Shown here: piece after piece, positions 52,367-60,851 of the stretch
Layout of the letters: every line of letters begins with the position of its first letter
How positions within the stretch are numbered: the stretch's first letter is position 1
Source: Sunxiuqinia sp963678245
Lineage (GTDB): Bacteria; Bacteroidota; Bacteroidia; Bacteroidales; Prolixibacteraceae
Length of the DNA stretch: 64,000 nucleotides
Direction: 5' to 3'
NCBI GenBank assembly: GCA_965140765.1
Contig: OZ223309.1
Coordinates: forward strand, 868,001 to 932,000
Program-made: the position numbers and the translations under genes
The notes under the pieces: model-generated
The model's database searches: none
Seen by the model: only the letters and a program-made list of their open reading frames with translations
What the model was told of the DNA's origin: nothing

Positions 52367-54586
52367 TTATTTCAAATTCGTATTCAGAAAGTCAGTCATT
52401 TTTTTATAGAGGTGCATCCGGGTATTTCCACCATAAATACTATGATTTCTGTTAGTGTAAATTGCCATGTCAAATTGAACGTTGGCTTGGACTAATGCTT
52501 CGGCCATTTCCATCGTGTTTTGTAAATGTACATTATCATCTGCTGAGCCGTGAATTAGGAGCAAGCGTCCTGTAATTCCCTCAGGGTGGGTTAGTGGCGC
52601 ATTGTCGTTATAACCATCGGGGTTTTCTTTCGGTGTGCGCATGAATCGTTCTGTGTAAACCGTGTCATAAAACTTATAGTGGGTAACGGGAGCAATTGAG
52701 ATACCAGCTTTAAAAATATCTCCTCCTTTTTCCATGCAAAGTAGAGTCATTTGTCCTCCGTAACTCCAGCCCCAAATCGAAATGTTCGATTTGTCGACAT
52801 AGGGGAGCGATCCGAGGTGTTTTGCAGCTTCAATCTGGTCGTCTGATTCGTATTTACCTAGTTGCATATAACTTATTTTCCGAAAACTTTCTCCGCGGGC
52901 TGCTGTTCCTCTTGGATCTACACAGGCAATTACATAACCTTCTTGTGCAAGGTAGTTGAACCAATCGGCAGACCACTTATCGACCACCTTCTGTGAGTTG
53001 GGGCCGCTGTATTGGGTCATCACTACCGGGTATTCTTTAGTTTTGTCGAAATTGAGTGGTTTGATCATCCAGCCATTTAGTGAAATTCCGTCAGAGGTTT
53101 CAAAACTAAAGAACGATTTCTGAGGAATGTTGTATTCTGCTAACTTGCTTTTTAATTCACTATTGTCTTCCAGCACCCGCACTAGCTCACCTTTATTGTT
53201 GTATAAGCTAAATGTTTTCGGAGTAGTCAGATTAGTGTATTCGTTGATGAAATATTGAAAACCACTACTGAAAACCGCTTTATTTGTTCCATCTTTTTGA
53301 CTCAGAATGCCTTGTTTTTTGCCGTCCAGGCTGGTGTAATAGACTTCGCGCTGCATCGGCGATTTTTTAGCAGCCTGATAATAGAAAATTTTCTTTTTTG
53401 AGTCGAAACCATAAAAGTCGGTTACATCGTATTCGCCCTCTGTTAGTTGTCGGACTTCAAAGCCTTGGCGGTCGTATAAATAAAGGTGCGAATAACCATC
53501 ACGCTCGCTGTTGACAACAAAATAGTCGTTGTCGGGCAAAAAGATAAAGTCATCCAGAAACTCTTCAGCAACGTAGCGGTCATTCTTTTCGGTGAAAAAC
53601 AAGCGAGTATCTCCGGTAAACGGATTTGCGAACAATATGTCAAGTTTATTTTGACGGCGATTCAATCTGAAAACAGCTAAATCATTGGCATCAGCAGTCC
53701 ATTTCAGGCGGGGAACATAGATGTCAGTTTCTTCACCCAAATCTACTTCAACCTTAGTTTTCGATTTTATGTCGTAGGCAAATACCGAAACTGTTGAGTT
53801 TTTTTCACCGGCTTTCGGGTATTTTAAAACGTACTCTCCCGGGTATTGGTCATTCTCTGAAAATGAAGGATCTTGTCCTTTATACATTGTAATTTTGTAG
53901 CTTTTCACTTCTGTTTCGTCGAACCGAATGTAAGCTAAAAATTTACTGTCGGGCGACCATGCAAAAGCTTTAATCGAGACCGGTTTATCTCTTTCTTGAA
54001 AGTCAAAGAACTCTTCTTCGTAAACCCAGTCAGGAACTCCGTTGATGATTTCGTTCTTCTTTCCATCATTTGTCACCTGACTTTCGGTTCCAAAACGCAG
54101 CGTTTTAATAAAAATATTATTGTCGCGAACAAATGCAATTCGTTCACCATCCGGAGAAAAAGTTGCTTCTCGCTGTTTTCCTTTCGACGAAAGTTCATTT
54201 AATTCTTCGGTTGTTGAATTCCAAACAAAATAGTTGGCAGTGAAGGAATGGCGATAAATTCTTTCCTTATCAGTCGTTAAAAGAATTTTTGTTTCGTCGG
54301 AGCTAAACGCATAAGCTGAAAAATAGCGAATCGGTGCATTCTCTAATTTATCTAGGTCGAAAACTGTTTCTACCTTTTCTCCATTTTTGTAGTTGTATTT
54401 TACAATGCGTTTTCCGTCTTCCAGAGTTGTGTAGTAGAGTCCATTAGCTGATGAGCGAAGTCCTTTCACAACTCGCTCGGAGAATGTGTTTTTTTGTTGG
54501 AAATCAGCAATTGTTAATTTTTTTTGTGCTATTGATGGGTTTCCTATCGCGATAAAAAGGAATAGTGTTATGAGAATCTTATGCAT
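52367..54586 (-). CDS. S9 family peptidase, dipeptidyl peptidase IV type
   Basis: The ATG at 54586 gives a 739-residue protein with a signal peptide (MHKILITLFLFIAIGNPSIA, then Q); a start eight codons earlier is weaker. An N-terminal eight-bladed propeller (DPPIV_N, about 90-460) has KNEIINGVPDWVYEEEFFDF with the Glu-Glu pair that anchors the substrate amino end. The C-terminal alpha/beta hydrolase shows the catalytic Ser in GWSYGGQM (near 608), Asp in GSADDNVH and His in NRNHSIYGGN. It removes X-Pro or X-Ala dipeptides from peptides, probably in the periplasm or on the outer membrane. Length and motifs are complete. Confidence 0.95.
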   Translation of the reverse strand: MHKILITLFLFIAIGNPSIAQKKLTIADFQQKNTFSERVVKGLRSSANGLYYTTLEDGKRIVKYNYKNGEKVETVFDLDKLENAPIRYFSAYAFSSDETKILLTTDKERIYRHSFTANYFVWNSTTEELNELSSKGKQREATFSPDGERIAFVRDNNIFIKTLRFGTESQVTNDGKKNEIINGVPDWVYEEEFFDFQERDKPVSIKAFAWSPDSKFLAYIRFDETEVKSYKITMYKGQDPSFSENDQYPGEYVLKYPKAGEKNSTVSVFAYDIKSKTKVEVDLGEETDIYVPRLKWTADANDLAVFRLNRRQNKLDILFANPFTGDTRLFFTEKNDRYVAEEFLDDFIFLPDNDYFVVNSERDGYSHLYLYDRQGFEVRQLTEGEYDVTDFYGFDSKKKIFYYQAAKKSPMQREVYYTSLDGKKQGILSQKDGTNKAVFSSGFQYFINEYTNLTTPKTFSLYNNKGELVRVLEDNSELKSKLAEYNIPQKSFFSFETSDGISLNGWMIKPLNFDKTKEYPVVMTQYSGPNSQKVVDKWSADWFNYLAQEGYVIACVDPRGTAARGESFRKISYMQLGKYESDDQIEAAKHLGSLPYVDKSNISIWGWSYGGQMTLLCMEKGGDIFKAGISIAPVTHYKFYDTVYTERFMRTPKENPDGYNDNAPLTHPEGITGRLLLIHGSADDNVHLQNTMEMAEALVQANVQFDMAIYTNRNHSIYGGNTRMHLYKKMTDFLNTNLK

Positions 54587-54778
54587 AATGAAACTTGTTT
54601 TAGTTGTCAAAGCTTTGTTTTTTTTTTCAAAAAAGAAAGATGATTACAATAAAAATTCTCGAAATAGGTCCGTATTTTAGCGGAGCAATACATGCGAAAT
54701 TAGTTATTGCGTTGTAAGTAAGACATGATTTTAATAGTATATGAACAAAAGATGAACCTAAAATGGATTTTCAGCGAT

Positions 54779-55864
54779 ATGAGAAAAATTGTGATTTTAT
54801 TAACTATTGTATTTAGCGGACAGATAGCATTGGCTCAATCTGATGTAACTGAATTTATTAAAGCAGGATCGGTTGACGCCAGTAAATTGATTCAGGGTTA
54901 TTTGGAGCCTTTTGCTTATTCACTTGGCGATGGACTGAATAAAGGTTGGTATTATACTGCTGAAACTCATGAACGGTTTGGATTCGATTTTTCAATGAGT
55001 ATTACTGCGGTTCGTATTCCAGAGTCGGCAAAAACGTTCGATATTGGAAAAATCAACTTACAAAATGTGTATCTGGATGATCCGACAAATAGTATCGCAC
55101 AAACGGTGGCTGGAGCAGAAGAATGGGGCCCTAAAATTAATATACTTCAGCAGGATGCAACTAACCCAGGAGATACATTGGGGTCATTTCACAGCCCTCC
55201 GGGAATCGATATGGACAATGTTCCGATTCCTATGGCCCAGTTGAGTATTGGGCTTTTACCCCATACTGATTTTATGTTTCGCTATGTACCTAAACTACAT
55301 TTTAATCAAGAGGGGGATGAAGAGGAGGACGTTCGTGTTGGTTTGATTGGAGTTGGAGTGAAGAATAGTTTCAGGGATTGGATGCCGGTTTTAAAGAATC
55401 TGCCTTTTGATGCTGCAGTCTTTGCTGCTTATTCTCATATTGATGCCAGTACTGGAGTCGATTTTCAGTTGGAAGATTATCTGGTGAACAAGTCATTTGG
55501 CACTCCTGACGGATACCAGCCTGATGAGAATCAGGAGTTGGATATCAACACCAATACGATGAAAATAGGTTTGATTGTTTCGAAAAAGGTCGCCTTTATT
55601 ACATTCTTCGGAGGTGTTGGGAATAGCCGAAGTAAATCAACTGTTGATTTATTGGGGCGCTATCCTGTTGCTGTTAAGATTGATGGAAATCGAATTACCG
55701 AAGTTGAGGAGGAAATTGATCCGATTAAGCTGAACTATAAGTCGTCGCGTATAAGTTTGGATGCTGGCTTGAGAATGAAACTAGGTTTTTTCAATATTTT
55801 TGGCTCTATTAATAAAGCAGAGTATACTTCGTTAAATGCAGGAGTTTCTTTAAGTGTGCGATAA
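54779..55864 (+). CDS. DUF6588-like envelope protein
   Basis: From the ATG at 54779 the protein has 361 residues and a signal peptide (MRKIVILLTIVFSGQIALAQ); the frame opens 18 codons earlier without a signal. The start of the mature part, VDASKLIQGYLEPFAYSLGD, with GLNKGWYYTAETHERFGFDF, is what I remember for the DUF6588 group of Bacteroidota proteins. C-terminal beta strands (ISLDAGLRMKLGFFNIFGSI, YTSLNAGVSLSVR) suggest an outer-membrane barrel. No function is known. It is monocistronic between the peptidase and thrS. Confidence 0.8.
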   Translation: MRKIVILLTIVFSGQIALAQSDVTEFIKAGSVDASKLIQGYLEPFAYSLGDGLNKGWYYTAETHERFGFDFSMSITAVRIPESAKTFDIGKINLQNVYLDDPTNSIAQTVAGAEEWGPKINILQQDATNPGDTLGSFHSPPGIDMDNVPIPMAQLSIGLLPHTDFMFRYVPKLHFNQEGDEEEDVRVGLIGVGVKNSFRDWMPVLKNLPFDAAVFAAYSHIDASTGVDFQLEDYLVNKSFGTPDGYQPDENQELDINTNTMKIGLIVSKKVAFITFFGGVGNSRSKSTVDLLGRYPVAVKIDGNRITEVEEEIDPIKLNYKSSRISLDAGLRMKLGFFNIFGSINKAEYTSLNAGVSLSVR

Positions 55865-55979
55865 TCATTTTGACTAAATTCATGTGTAAAGTAGATCAGA
55901 AGGTATCATGTTGTGTCTCTTGTGTTTTTCTGATAATGAAATTATTGGTTAACCCTTATCGCTATCAGTTAATAATAAT

Positions 55980-55987
55980 TATCTTTG
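55980..55987 (+). promoter_or_regulatory. Bacteroidota -7 promoter box of the thrS operon
   Basis: TATCTTTG matches TAnnTTTG and lies 33 bases before the thrS ATG. A TTA at 55956-55958 could be a weak -33 element. The same octamer TATCTTTG stands before argS. Confidence 0.6.
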
Positions 55988-56020
55988 CACCCTGAAAATA
56001 AAATCCATAATTCGATATTG

Positions 56021-57970
56021 ATGATTAAAATAACATTACCTGATAATAGTGTTCGGGAATATGAAAGTGGAGTTACTGGAATTGAGATAGCCAAATCGAT
56101 TAGTAACCGCTTGGCAAAAGAGGTTTTAGCAATAACTGTAAATGGTTCGGTTTGGGATTTGAATCGTCCGGTTACAGAAGACGCCAACATTAAATTACAT
56201 ACTTGGGATGACCGTGAAGGAAAAGAAACCTTTTGGCATTCTTCGGCTCATTTAATGGCAGAAGCTATAGAAAGCTATTTCCCCGGAACGAAATTTGGTA
56301 TTGGTCCTACCGTCGATACGGGATTTTATTATGATGTCGATCTTCCTGAGGGAAAACAGCTTTCAGAAAAAGATCTTGAAAAGATTGAGAAAAAAATGAT
56401 TGAGCTGGCGCGTCAGAAAAACGAAATTGTCCGTCAGAATATATCGAAAGATGCAGCCATCCGGATGTTCACTGAAAAGGATGATGAACTAAAACAGGAG
56501 TTGATCAGTGAGCTGGAAGACGGAACGATCACACTATATAATCAAGGAAATTTTACTGATTTGTGTCGTGGCCCTCACTTGCCAAATACTAGTTATATCA
56601 AAGCGGTAAAGCTAACGTCTATTGCCGGTGCATACTGGCGTGGCGATGAGAAGAACCAAATGCTTACTCGCGTATATGGTGTGACTTTCCCTAAGCAGAA
56701 GTTTTTGGAAGAGTATCTGGTTATGCTTGAAGAGGCAAAGAAACGAGATCACCGAAAAATTGGTAAAGAAATGGAACTGTTTACTTTCTCGCAGGAAGTG
56801 GGACAGGGCTTGCCAATGTGGTTGCCTAAGGGAGCAATGCTTCGCCAGCAATTGGAAGACTTTTTGAAAAAAGTACAAAAGAAATTTGGTTACGAACAGG
56901 TGATTACTCCGCATATCGGAGATATCAACTTATATAAAACTTCGGGGCACTATGCCAAGTATGGAGCTGATTCATTTCAAACTATAAAAACTCCGGCAGA
57001 AGGTGAGGAATACATGTTGAAGCCAATGAACTGTCCTCATCATTGTGAGTTGTATAAATTTAAACCACGATCGTACAAAGATTTGCCGGTTCGCATGGCA
57101 GAGTTTGGCACTGTTTACCGTTACGAGCAAAGTGGTGAGTTGCACGGCTTAACCCGTGTTCGCGGATTCACTCAGGATGATGCACATATTTATTGCCGTC
57201 CTGATCAGTTGAAAGATGAGTTTAAAAAAGTAATTGATATCATCTTTATTATTTTTAAGGCGTTGAACTTCGAAGATTTTACAGCACAAATATCATTGCG
57301 CGATCCGGAGAAGCCTGAAAAGTATATCGGTTCAACTGAGAATTGGGATAAAGCCGAGCGGGCAATTATTGAGGCTGCCGAAGAAAAAGGATTAAATACA
57401 GTTACTGAATTAGGAGAAGCAGCTTTCTATGGTCCAAAGCTTGATTTCATGATCAAAGATGCATTGGGTCGAAGCTGGCAGTTGGGAACCATTCAGGTTG
57501 ATTATAACTTGCCCGAGCGTTTTAAACTGGAGTACATTGGTGCTGATGATAATCGTCACCGTCCGGTTATGATTCACCGTGCACCGTTTGGATCAATGGA
57601 ACGTTTTGTGGCCGTGTTAATTGAACATACCGCAGGAAAATTTCCATTGTGGCTGACTCCCGAGCAGGCTGTTATCTTACCAATCAGCGAAAAGTATAAT
57701 GAATACGCAGAAAATCTTTCAAATTTTCTAAATAATTCCGATATTCGCACCCTAATTGACGGCCGGAATGAGAAAATCGGTCGTAAAATCCGGGATAATG
57801 AACTAAAACGTATCCCGTATTTGTTAATAGTTGGAGAGAAAGAAGCAGAGTCGGGAACCGTTGCCGTTAGAAAACAAGGTGAAGGAGACCAAGGTACTAT
57901 GACCAAAGAAGAGTTTGCTGATTTCATCCAAAAAGAAGTTAAAGAACAATTAGCATCATTTTATAACTAA
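56021..57970 (+). CDS. thrS: Threonine--tRNA ligase
   Basis: The 649-residue enzyme charges tRNA-Thr with threonine. Domains in order: TGS (about 1-62, IKITLPDNSVREYESGVTGI), editing/SAD domain with HSSAHLMAEAIE and GPTVDTGFYYD (about 65-225), class II catalytic core (about 265-540) with MLKPMNCPHHCELYKF carrying the zinc Cys and RVRGFTQDDAHIYC, and the anticodon-binding domain (about 545-649). The ATG at 56021 matches the family N-terminus; a TTG 12 codons upstream overlaps the promoter box and is rejected. It heads the thrS-infC-rpmI-rplT operon. Confidence 0.98.
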   Translation: MIKITLPDNSVREYESGVTGIEIAKSISNRLAKEVLAITVNGSVWDLNRPVTEDANIKLHTWDDREGKETFWHSSAHLMAEAIESYFPGTKFGIGPTVDTGFYYDVDLPEGKQLSEKDLEKIEKKMIELARQKNEIVRQNISKDAAIRMFTEKDDELKQELISELEDGTITLYNQGNFTDLCRGPHLPNTSYIKAVKLTSIAGAYWRGDEKNQMLTRVYGVTFPKQKFLEEYLVMLEEAKKRDHRKIGKEMELFTFSQEVGQGLPMWLPKGAMLRQQLEDFLKKVQKKFGYEQVITPHIGDINLYKTSGHYAKYGADSFQTIKTPAEGEEYMLKPMNCPHHCELYKFKPRSYKDLPVRMAEFGTVYRYEQSGELHGLTRVRGFTQDDAHIYCRPDQLKDEFKKVIDIIFIIFKALNFEDFTAQISLRDPEKPEKYIGSTENWDKAERAIIEAAEEKGLNTVTELGEAAFYGPKLDFMIKDALGRSWQLGTIQVDYNLPERFKLEYIGADDNRHRPVMIHRAPFGSMERFVAVLIEHTAGKFPLWLTPEQAVILPISEKYNEYAENLSNFLNNSDIRTLIDGRNEKIGRKIRDNELKRIPYLLIVGEKEAESGTVAVRKQGEGDQGTMTKEEFADFIQKEVKEQLASFYN

Positions 57971-57980
57971 AAAAGAAATA

Positions 57981-57996
57981 GGAGGTTTTTCGTATC
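57981..57996 (+). promoter_or_regulatory. Strong Shine-Dalgarno site deciding an AUC start for infC
   Basis: GGAGG at 57981-57985 is followed, after eight bases, by ATC at 57994-57996. The frame from this ATC reads (M)AIKKRPYRGGRRVDTG, matching the usual N-terminus of Bacteroidota IF-3 (short basic RP/RGR-rich start). No ATG, GTG or TTG is available at that spacing; the next candidate is GTG at 58033, 13 codons later. A perfect site is rare in this phylum. Confidence 0.8.
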
Positions 57997-58554
57997 GCAA
58001 TAAAAAAACGCCCATATCGAGGAGGACGAAGAGTGGACACAGGTCCACAGCATAACATTAATCAACGTATACGTGCTCAGCAGGTACGTTTAGTTGGAGA
58101 GAATATTGAAGAACAAGGAGTTTATTCATTGTCAGAAGCATTAAAAATTGCGGATTCAATGGAACTCGATCTTGTCGAAATTTCGCCAAATGCTGATCCT
58201 CCGGTTTGTAAGGTTATAGATTACCAGAAGTTTCTTTATCAACAAAAAAAGAAACAGAAGGAAATGAAAGCCAAAGCAGTTAAGGTTGTGGTTAAAGAAA
58301 TTCGTTTCGGACCGAATACGGATGATCACGATTTTGAATTTAAGTTAAGGCATGCTGAGAAGTTTTTAAAAGAGGGAGCTAAAGTGAAAGCATATGTGTT
58401 TTTTAAAGGACGCTCGATTTTGTTTAAAGAACAAGGAGAGATTTTGCTCTTGCGTTTTGCTACCGAATTGGAAGATCTTGGAAAGGTTGAGCAAATGCCG
58501 CGCCTTGAAGGGAAACGAATGACGATGTTTATTGCACCTAAAAAGAAGAAGTAA
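57994..58554 (+). CDS. infC: Translation initiation factor IF-3, probable AUC start
   Basis: With the AUC start the protein has 187 residues. IF-3 binds the 30S subunit and rejects wrong start codons and initiator tRNAs. Visible are the N-domain (NINQRIRAQQVRLVGENIEE, SLSEALKIADSMELDLVEIS, then PPVCKVIDYQKFLYQQKKKQ), the linker Lys-rich helix, and the C-domain (KEIRFGPNTDDHDFEFKLRH, YVFFKGRSILFKEQGE). The GTG at 58033 would cut the basic leader and lacks a ribosome-binding site. A non-standard start (AUU in E. coli) allows IF-3 to limit its own synthesis; the same is likely here. It follows thrS by 23 bases. Confidence 0.96.
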   Translation: MAIKKRPYRGGRRVDTGPQHNINQRIRAQQVRLVGENIEEQGVYSLSEALKIADSMELDLVEISPNADPPVCKVIDYQKFLYQQKKKQKEMKAKAVKVVVKEIRFGPNTDDHDFEFKLRHAEKFLKEGAKVKAYVFFKGRSILFKEQGEILLLRFATELEDLGKVEQMPRLEGKRMTMFIAPKKKK

Positions 58555-58580
58555 TTCTTCGAATATAAAATTAAGACAAG

Positions 58581-58778
58581 ATGCCAAAAATGAAGACGAA
58601 ATCCAGCGCAAAAAAACGGTTTAAATTGACCGGCTCTGGAAAACTGAAAAGGAAGCATGCTTATAAAAGTCATATTCTGACTAAAAAAAGCACCAAGCAA
58701 AAAAGAAACCTAACCTATTGGGGGACGGTTGATAAAGCTGATGAGAAAAATGTGAAGCTGATGCTTAACATGAAGTAA
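58581..58778 (+). CDS. rpmI: Ribosomal protein bL35
   Basis: The 65-residue basic protein begins MPKMKTKSSAKKRFKLTGSG and includes KRKHAYKSHILTKKSTKQKR, the full bL35 pattern. It belongs to the large ribosomal subunit. The ATG is 26 bases after infC, and the rplT gene follows about 100 bases later; the order infC-rpmI-rplT is conserved in most bacteria. The tail LMLNMK is slightly shorter than in some relatives but complete. Confidence 0.98.
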   Translation: MPKMKTKSSAKKRFKLTGSGKLKRKHAYKSHILTKKSTKQKRNLTYWGTVDKADEKNVKLMLNMK

Positions 58779-58879
58779 CAAACAATTCCTTTTCGAAAGT
58801 AAATTAAGTAAAAAAACAGAGGGTATAGCTGTGAAGATTCCGTAAAGTCGGGACGCTAGCCACTCATAAATTAAAGATT

Positions 58880-59224
58880 ATGCCAAGGTCAGTAAATCAC
58901 GTAGCATCTCGGGCTCGTAGAAAAAAAATCCTCAAGCAAACCAAAGGTTACTGGGGTGCCCGTAAAAATGTTTGGACAGTTGCAAAAAATGCACACGAAA
59001 AGGCGTTAACATACGCTTATCGTGACAGAAAAACAAAAAAGAGAAACTTCCGCGCTTTGTGGATTCAACGTATTAACGCTGCAGCACGCCAGGAAGGTTT
59101 AAGTTATTCTCAATTGATTGGTTTGATGAAAAAGAACGACATTGAGATTAACCGTAAGGTTTTAGCAGATTTAGCTTTGAACCAACCTGCGGCCTTTAAA
59201 GCAGTAGTTGAGAAAGTAAAATAG
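58880..59224 (+). CDS. rplT: Ribosomal protein bL20
   Basis: The 114-residue protein begins MPRSVNHVASRARRKKILKQ, followed by KGYWGARKNVWTVAKNAHEK, and has the RNA-binding core FRALWIQRINAAARQEGLSY. It is an early assembly protein of the 50S subunit. In several bacteria bL20 also represses its own operon by binding leader RNA that mimics its 23S site. The 101-base spacer before this gene contains GGGTATAGCTGTGAAG and GTCGGGACGCTAGCC elements that might fold, but no known motif is recognised. A terminator follows after about 30 bases. Confidence 0.98.
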   Translation: MPRSVNHVASRARRKKILKQTKGYWGARKNVWTVAKNAHEKALTYAYRDRKTKKRNFRALWIQRINAAARQEGLSYSQLIGLMKKNDIEINRKVLADLALNQPAAFKAVVEKVK

Positions 59225-59252
59225 TAACAATCATCAGGTGTGATAGATGTTG

Positions 59253-59283
59253 AAAACCTCGCAATTAATTGCGAGGTTTTTTT
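59253..59283 (+). terminator. Terminator of the thrS-infC-rpmI-rplT operon
   Basis: AAAACCTCGCAA pairs exactly with TTGCGAGGTTTT around TTAA (59253-59280), with further T residues after it. The A-run on the left makes it usable from the opposite side, where the Gfo/Idh gene ends 13 bases away. Confidence 0.9.
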
Positions 59284-59295
59284 ATGACCTTTATT

Positions 59296-60291
59296 TTATA
59301 ATGAAATCGTTCGTTTTTGTTTTGAGCTTTCTATAATCGCATCAATAACATTCATGTTGCCAATAGCATCAGTTAATGGTGTTGGCGATGGTTTGTTGCG
59401 AAGAATCGAGTTCGAAAATGCATCAGCTTGTAAAGTATACTGGTCGATCGGGTCGAAGGTAAACGTTTCGGTCTTTTCTTTTGTGCGAAGTGTTATTCTT
59501 ACTTTTTCTTCTGGTGGAGCATTTACCGGAATTTCAACAATAATATGACCTTGATCTCCTAATATATTGGTTTGCTGATGAGGCGTTAATTGAGTAGCAC
59601 AAGTAAAACTGCTGGTTTTCCCGGACGGGAAAGATAGTAGCCCGGAAGTTAAGCGATCCGTTTTTAAAACCGGATCAAAATCCATTTGGCCAGTAACTTC
59701 TGAGGGCTCTTCGTCAAATAAGAAACGAGGGACAGAAATACAGTAACAACCAATGTCCATTAATGCACCACCTCCAATATCGGGCTTGTTACGAATATTC
59801 TGAGGGTCGACATTGTAATAGGAAAAGAATGATTGAACTGTTTTTACGTCCCCAATAGCTCCACTTTGGACGAGTTCATAAGTTTTTTCCCACTGTGGAT
59901 GAAATCGGTACATGAATGCTTCCATCACTCTTAAATCCGGATATTTTTTAACTGCTTCAGCTAATGCTTTAGCTTCGTCGGCATTCATTCCTATTGGTTT
60001 TTCACATAGCACATTTTTCCCGGCTTCCAATGCTTTCATGGTCCAGTAAACGTGCATGTGGTTGGGCAGAGGGTTGTATATGGCATTAATCTCGGGATCT
60101 GCCAATAGGTCTTCGTATGAGGCATAGCGCTTTGGAATGCCAAATTGATCTGCCGCATGGCTTGCTTTTTCGATATTGCGAGACGCTATTGCGGTTACTT
60201 CACAATATTGACCTTTTTGCATTGCTGGAATGACTTTAGTAACTCCAATTTTTGCAGTACTTAGTATTCCCCATTTAATTTTTGTTTGCAT
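59296..60291 (-). CDS. Gfo/Idh/MocA family oxidoreductase
   Basis: This 331-residue protein starts MQTKIKWGILSTAKIGVTKV, with a Rossmann-fold nucleotide site (GILSTAKIG). It has NAIYNPLPNHMHVYWTMKAL and the active-site Lys motif VLCEKPIG (Lys near 97), then ALMDIGCYCISVPRFLF with the conserved Asp/Cys region typical of the family. Such enzymes oxidise or reduce sugars and similar molecules with NAD(P); the D-xylose/trans-dihydrodiol dehydrogenase branch is closest by eye. Substrate unknown. A broken cupin gene lies directly upstream on the same strand, and its last piece reads in frame into this start codon. Confidence 0.92.
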   Translation of the reverse strand: MQTKIKWGILSTAKIGVTKVIPAMQKGQYCEVTAIASRNIEKASHAADQFGIPKRYASYEDLLADPEINAIYNPLPNHMHVYWTMKALEAGKNVLCEKPIGMNADEAKALAEAVKKYPDLRVMEAFMYRFHPQWEKTYELVQSGAIGDVKTVQSFFSYYNVDPQNIRNKPDIGGGALMDIGCYCISVPRFLFDEEPSEVTGQMDFDPVLKTDRLTSGLLSFPSGKTSSFTCATQLTPHQQTNILGDQGHIIVEIPVNAPPEEKVRITLRTKEKTETFTFDPIDQYTLQADAFSNSILRNKPSPTPLTDAIGNMNVIDAIIESSKQKRTISL

Positions 60292-60745
60292 ATCTTTTTC
60301 TATTTCTGATGTTTTTTTAATCTCTAAATATTTCAGTGCTGTGTCTCCTATATTCCCAAGCTACGTTCAACTCCTGATGGGCAATAGAAGCTTGCGTAGG
60401 CAGCGCCCTTTGTCGTTCCATCTAGATAGAGTTGGGCTTCACCTTCCAGAACAAAGAAGAACTCATCCTCGACATGTCTGTGTGGAGCATTAGTTGCCTG
60501 AAGAGGAACAACAACGCTCATTTTTAACGTTCTCCCATAGAGAAATTATTTATTAACAAACCAATACTGATATTTAACACTTTTTTATCAATTTTATTCA
60601 TGTCGAATTGATTCAAGTAATTTTCAGTTGTAAATTGATTTTCTACAAGAGGTTTGCTTTCCGTGTTTTGTTGGGCATTGGAGTCAAGTGAAAATACGAA
60701 TAATAGCAGAAGTGTTAGAGTTGGTAGGGAATTAGGCTTTTTCAT
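60292..60745 (-). pseudogene. Secreted cupin-domain protein with two frameshifts
   Basis: An ATG at 60745 opens a signal peptide (MKKPNSLPTLTLLLLFVFSL, ending DSNAQQ) and a short mature part that stops after INNFSMGER. One base later the frame continues LKMSVVVPLQATNAPHRHVE, DEFFFVLEGEAQLYLDGTTK and SFYCPSGVERSLG (stop at 60348), a cupin core with the metal ligands HRH and the following Glu. A second shift near 60351 restores NIGDTALKYLEIKKTSEIEK, the usual last strand. The indels are near 60525 (CGTTAAAA) and 60351. The product is likely non-functional. The core piece of 57 codons (60348-60521) would lack both ends. Confidence 0.8.
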
Positions 60746-60851
60746 CTTTAGACATTTAAGTTGTCGAATGATTGAAAGATCTCATTTTAGAAATGTTAAG
60801 GTAGTAAAAAAACTGTTGGCAATTAAATTCAATAAATACTGTAATCGGAAC

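Noticed and set aside
55985..56020. TTG start giving thrS 12 more residues
   Set aside because: The TTG overlaps the TATCTTTG promoter box and the ATG at 56021 matches the family N-terminus.
58779..58879. Structured leader for bL20 autoregulation before rplT
   Set aside because: The spacer could fold, but I cannot match it to a known L20-binding leader or show conserved pairing, so it is only mentioned under rplT.
60524..60745. Separate 73-residue secreted peptide
   Set aside because: The signal and short mature part continue, one base shifted, into a cupin core, so it is the front of a frameshifted cupin gene.
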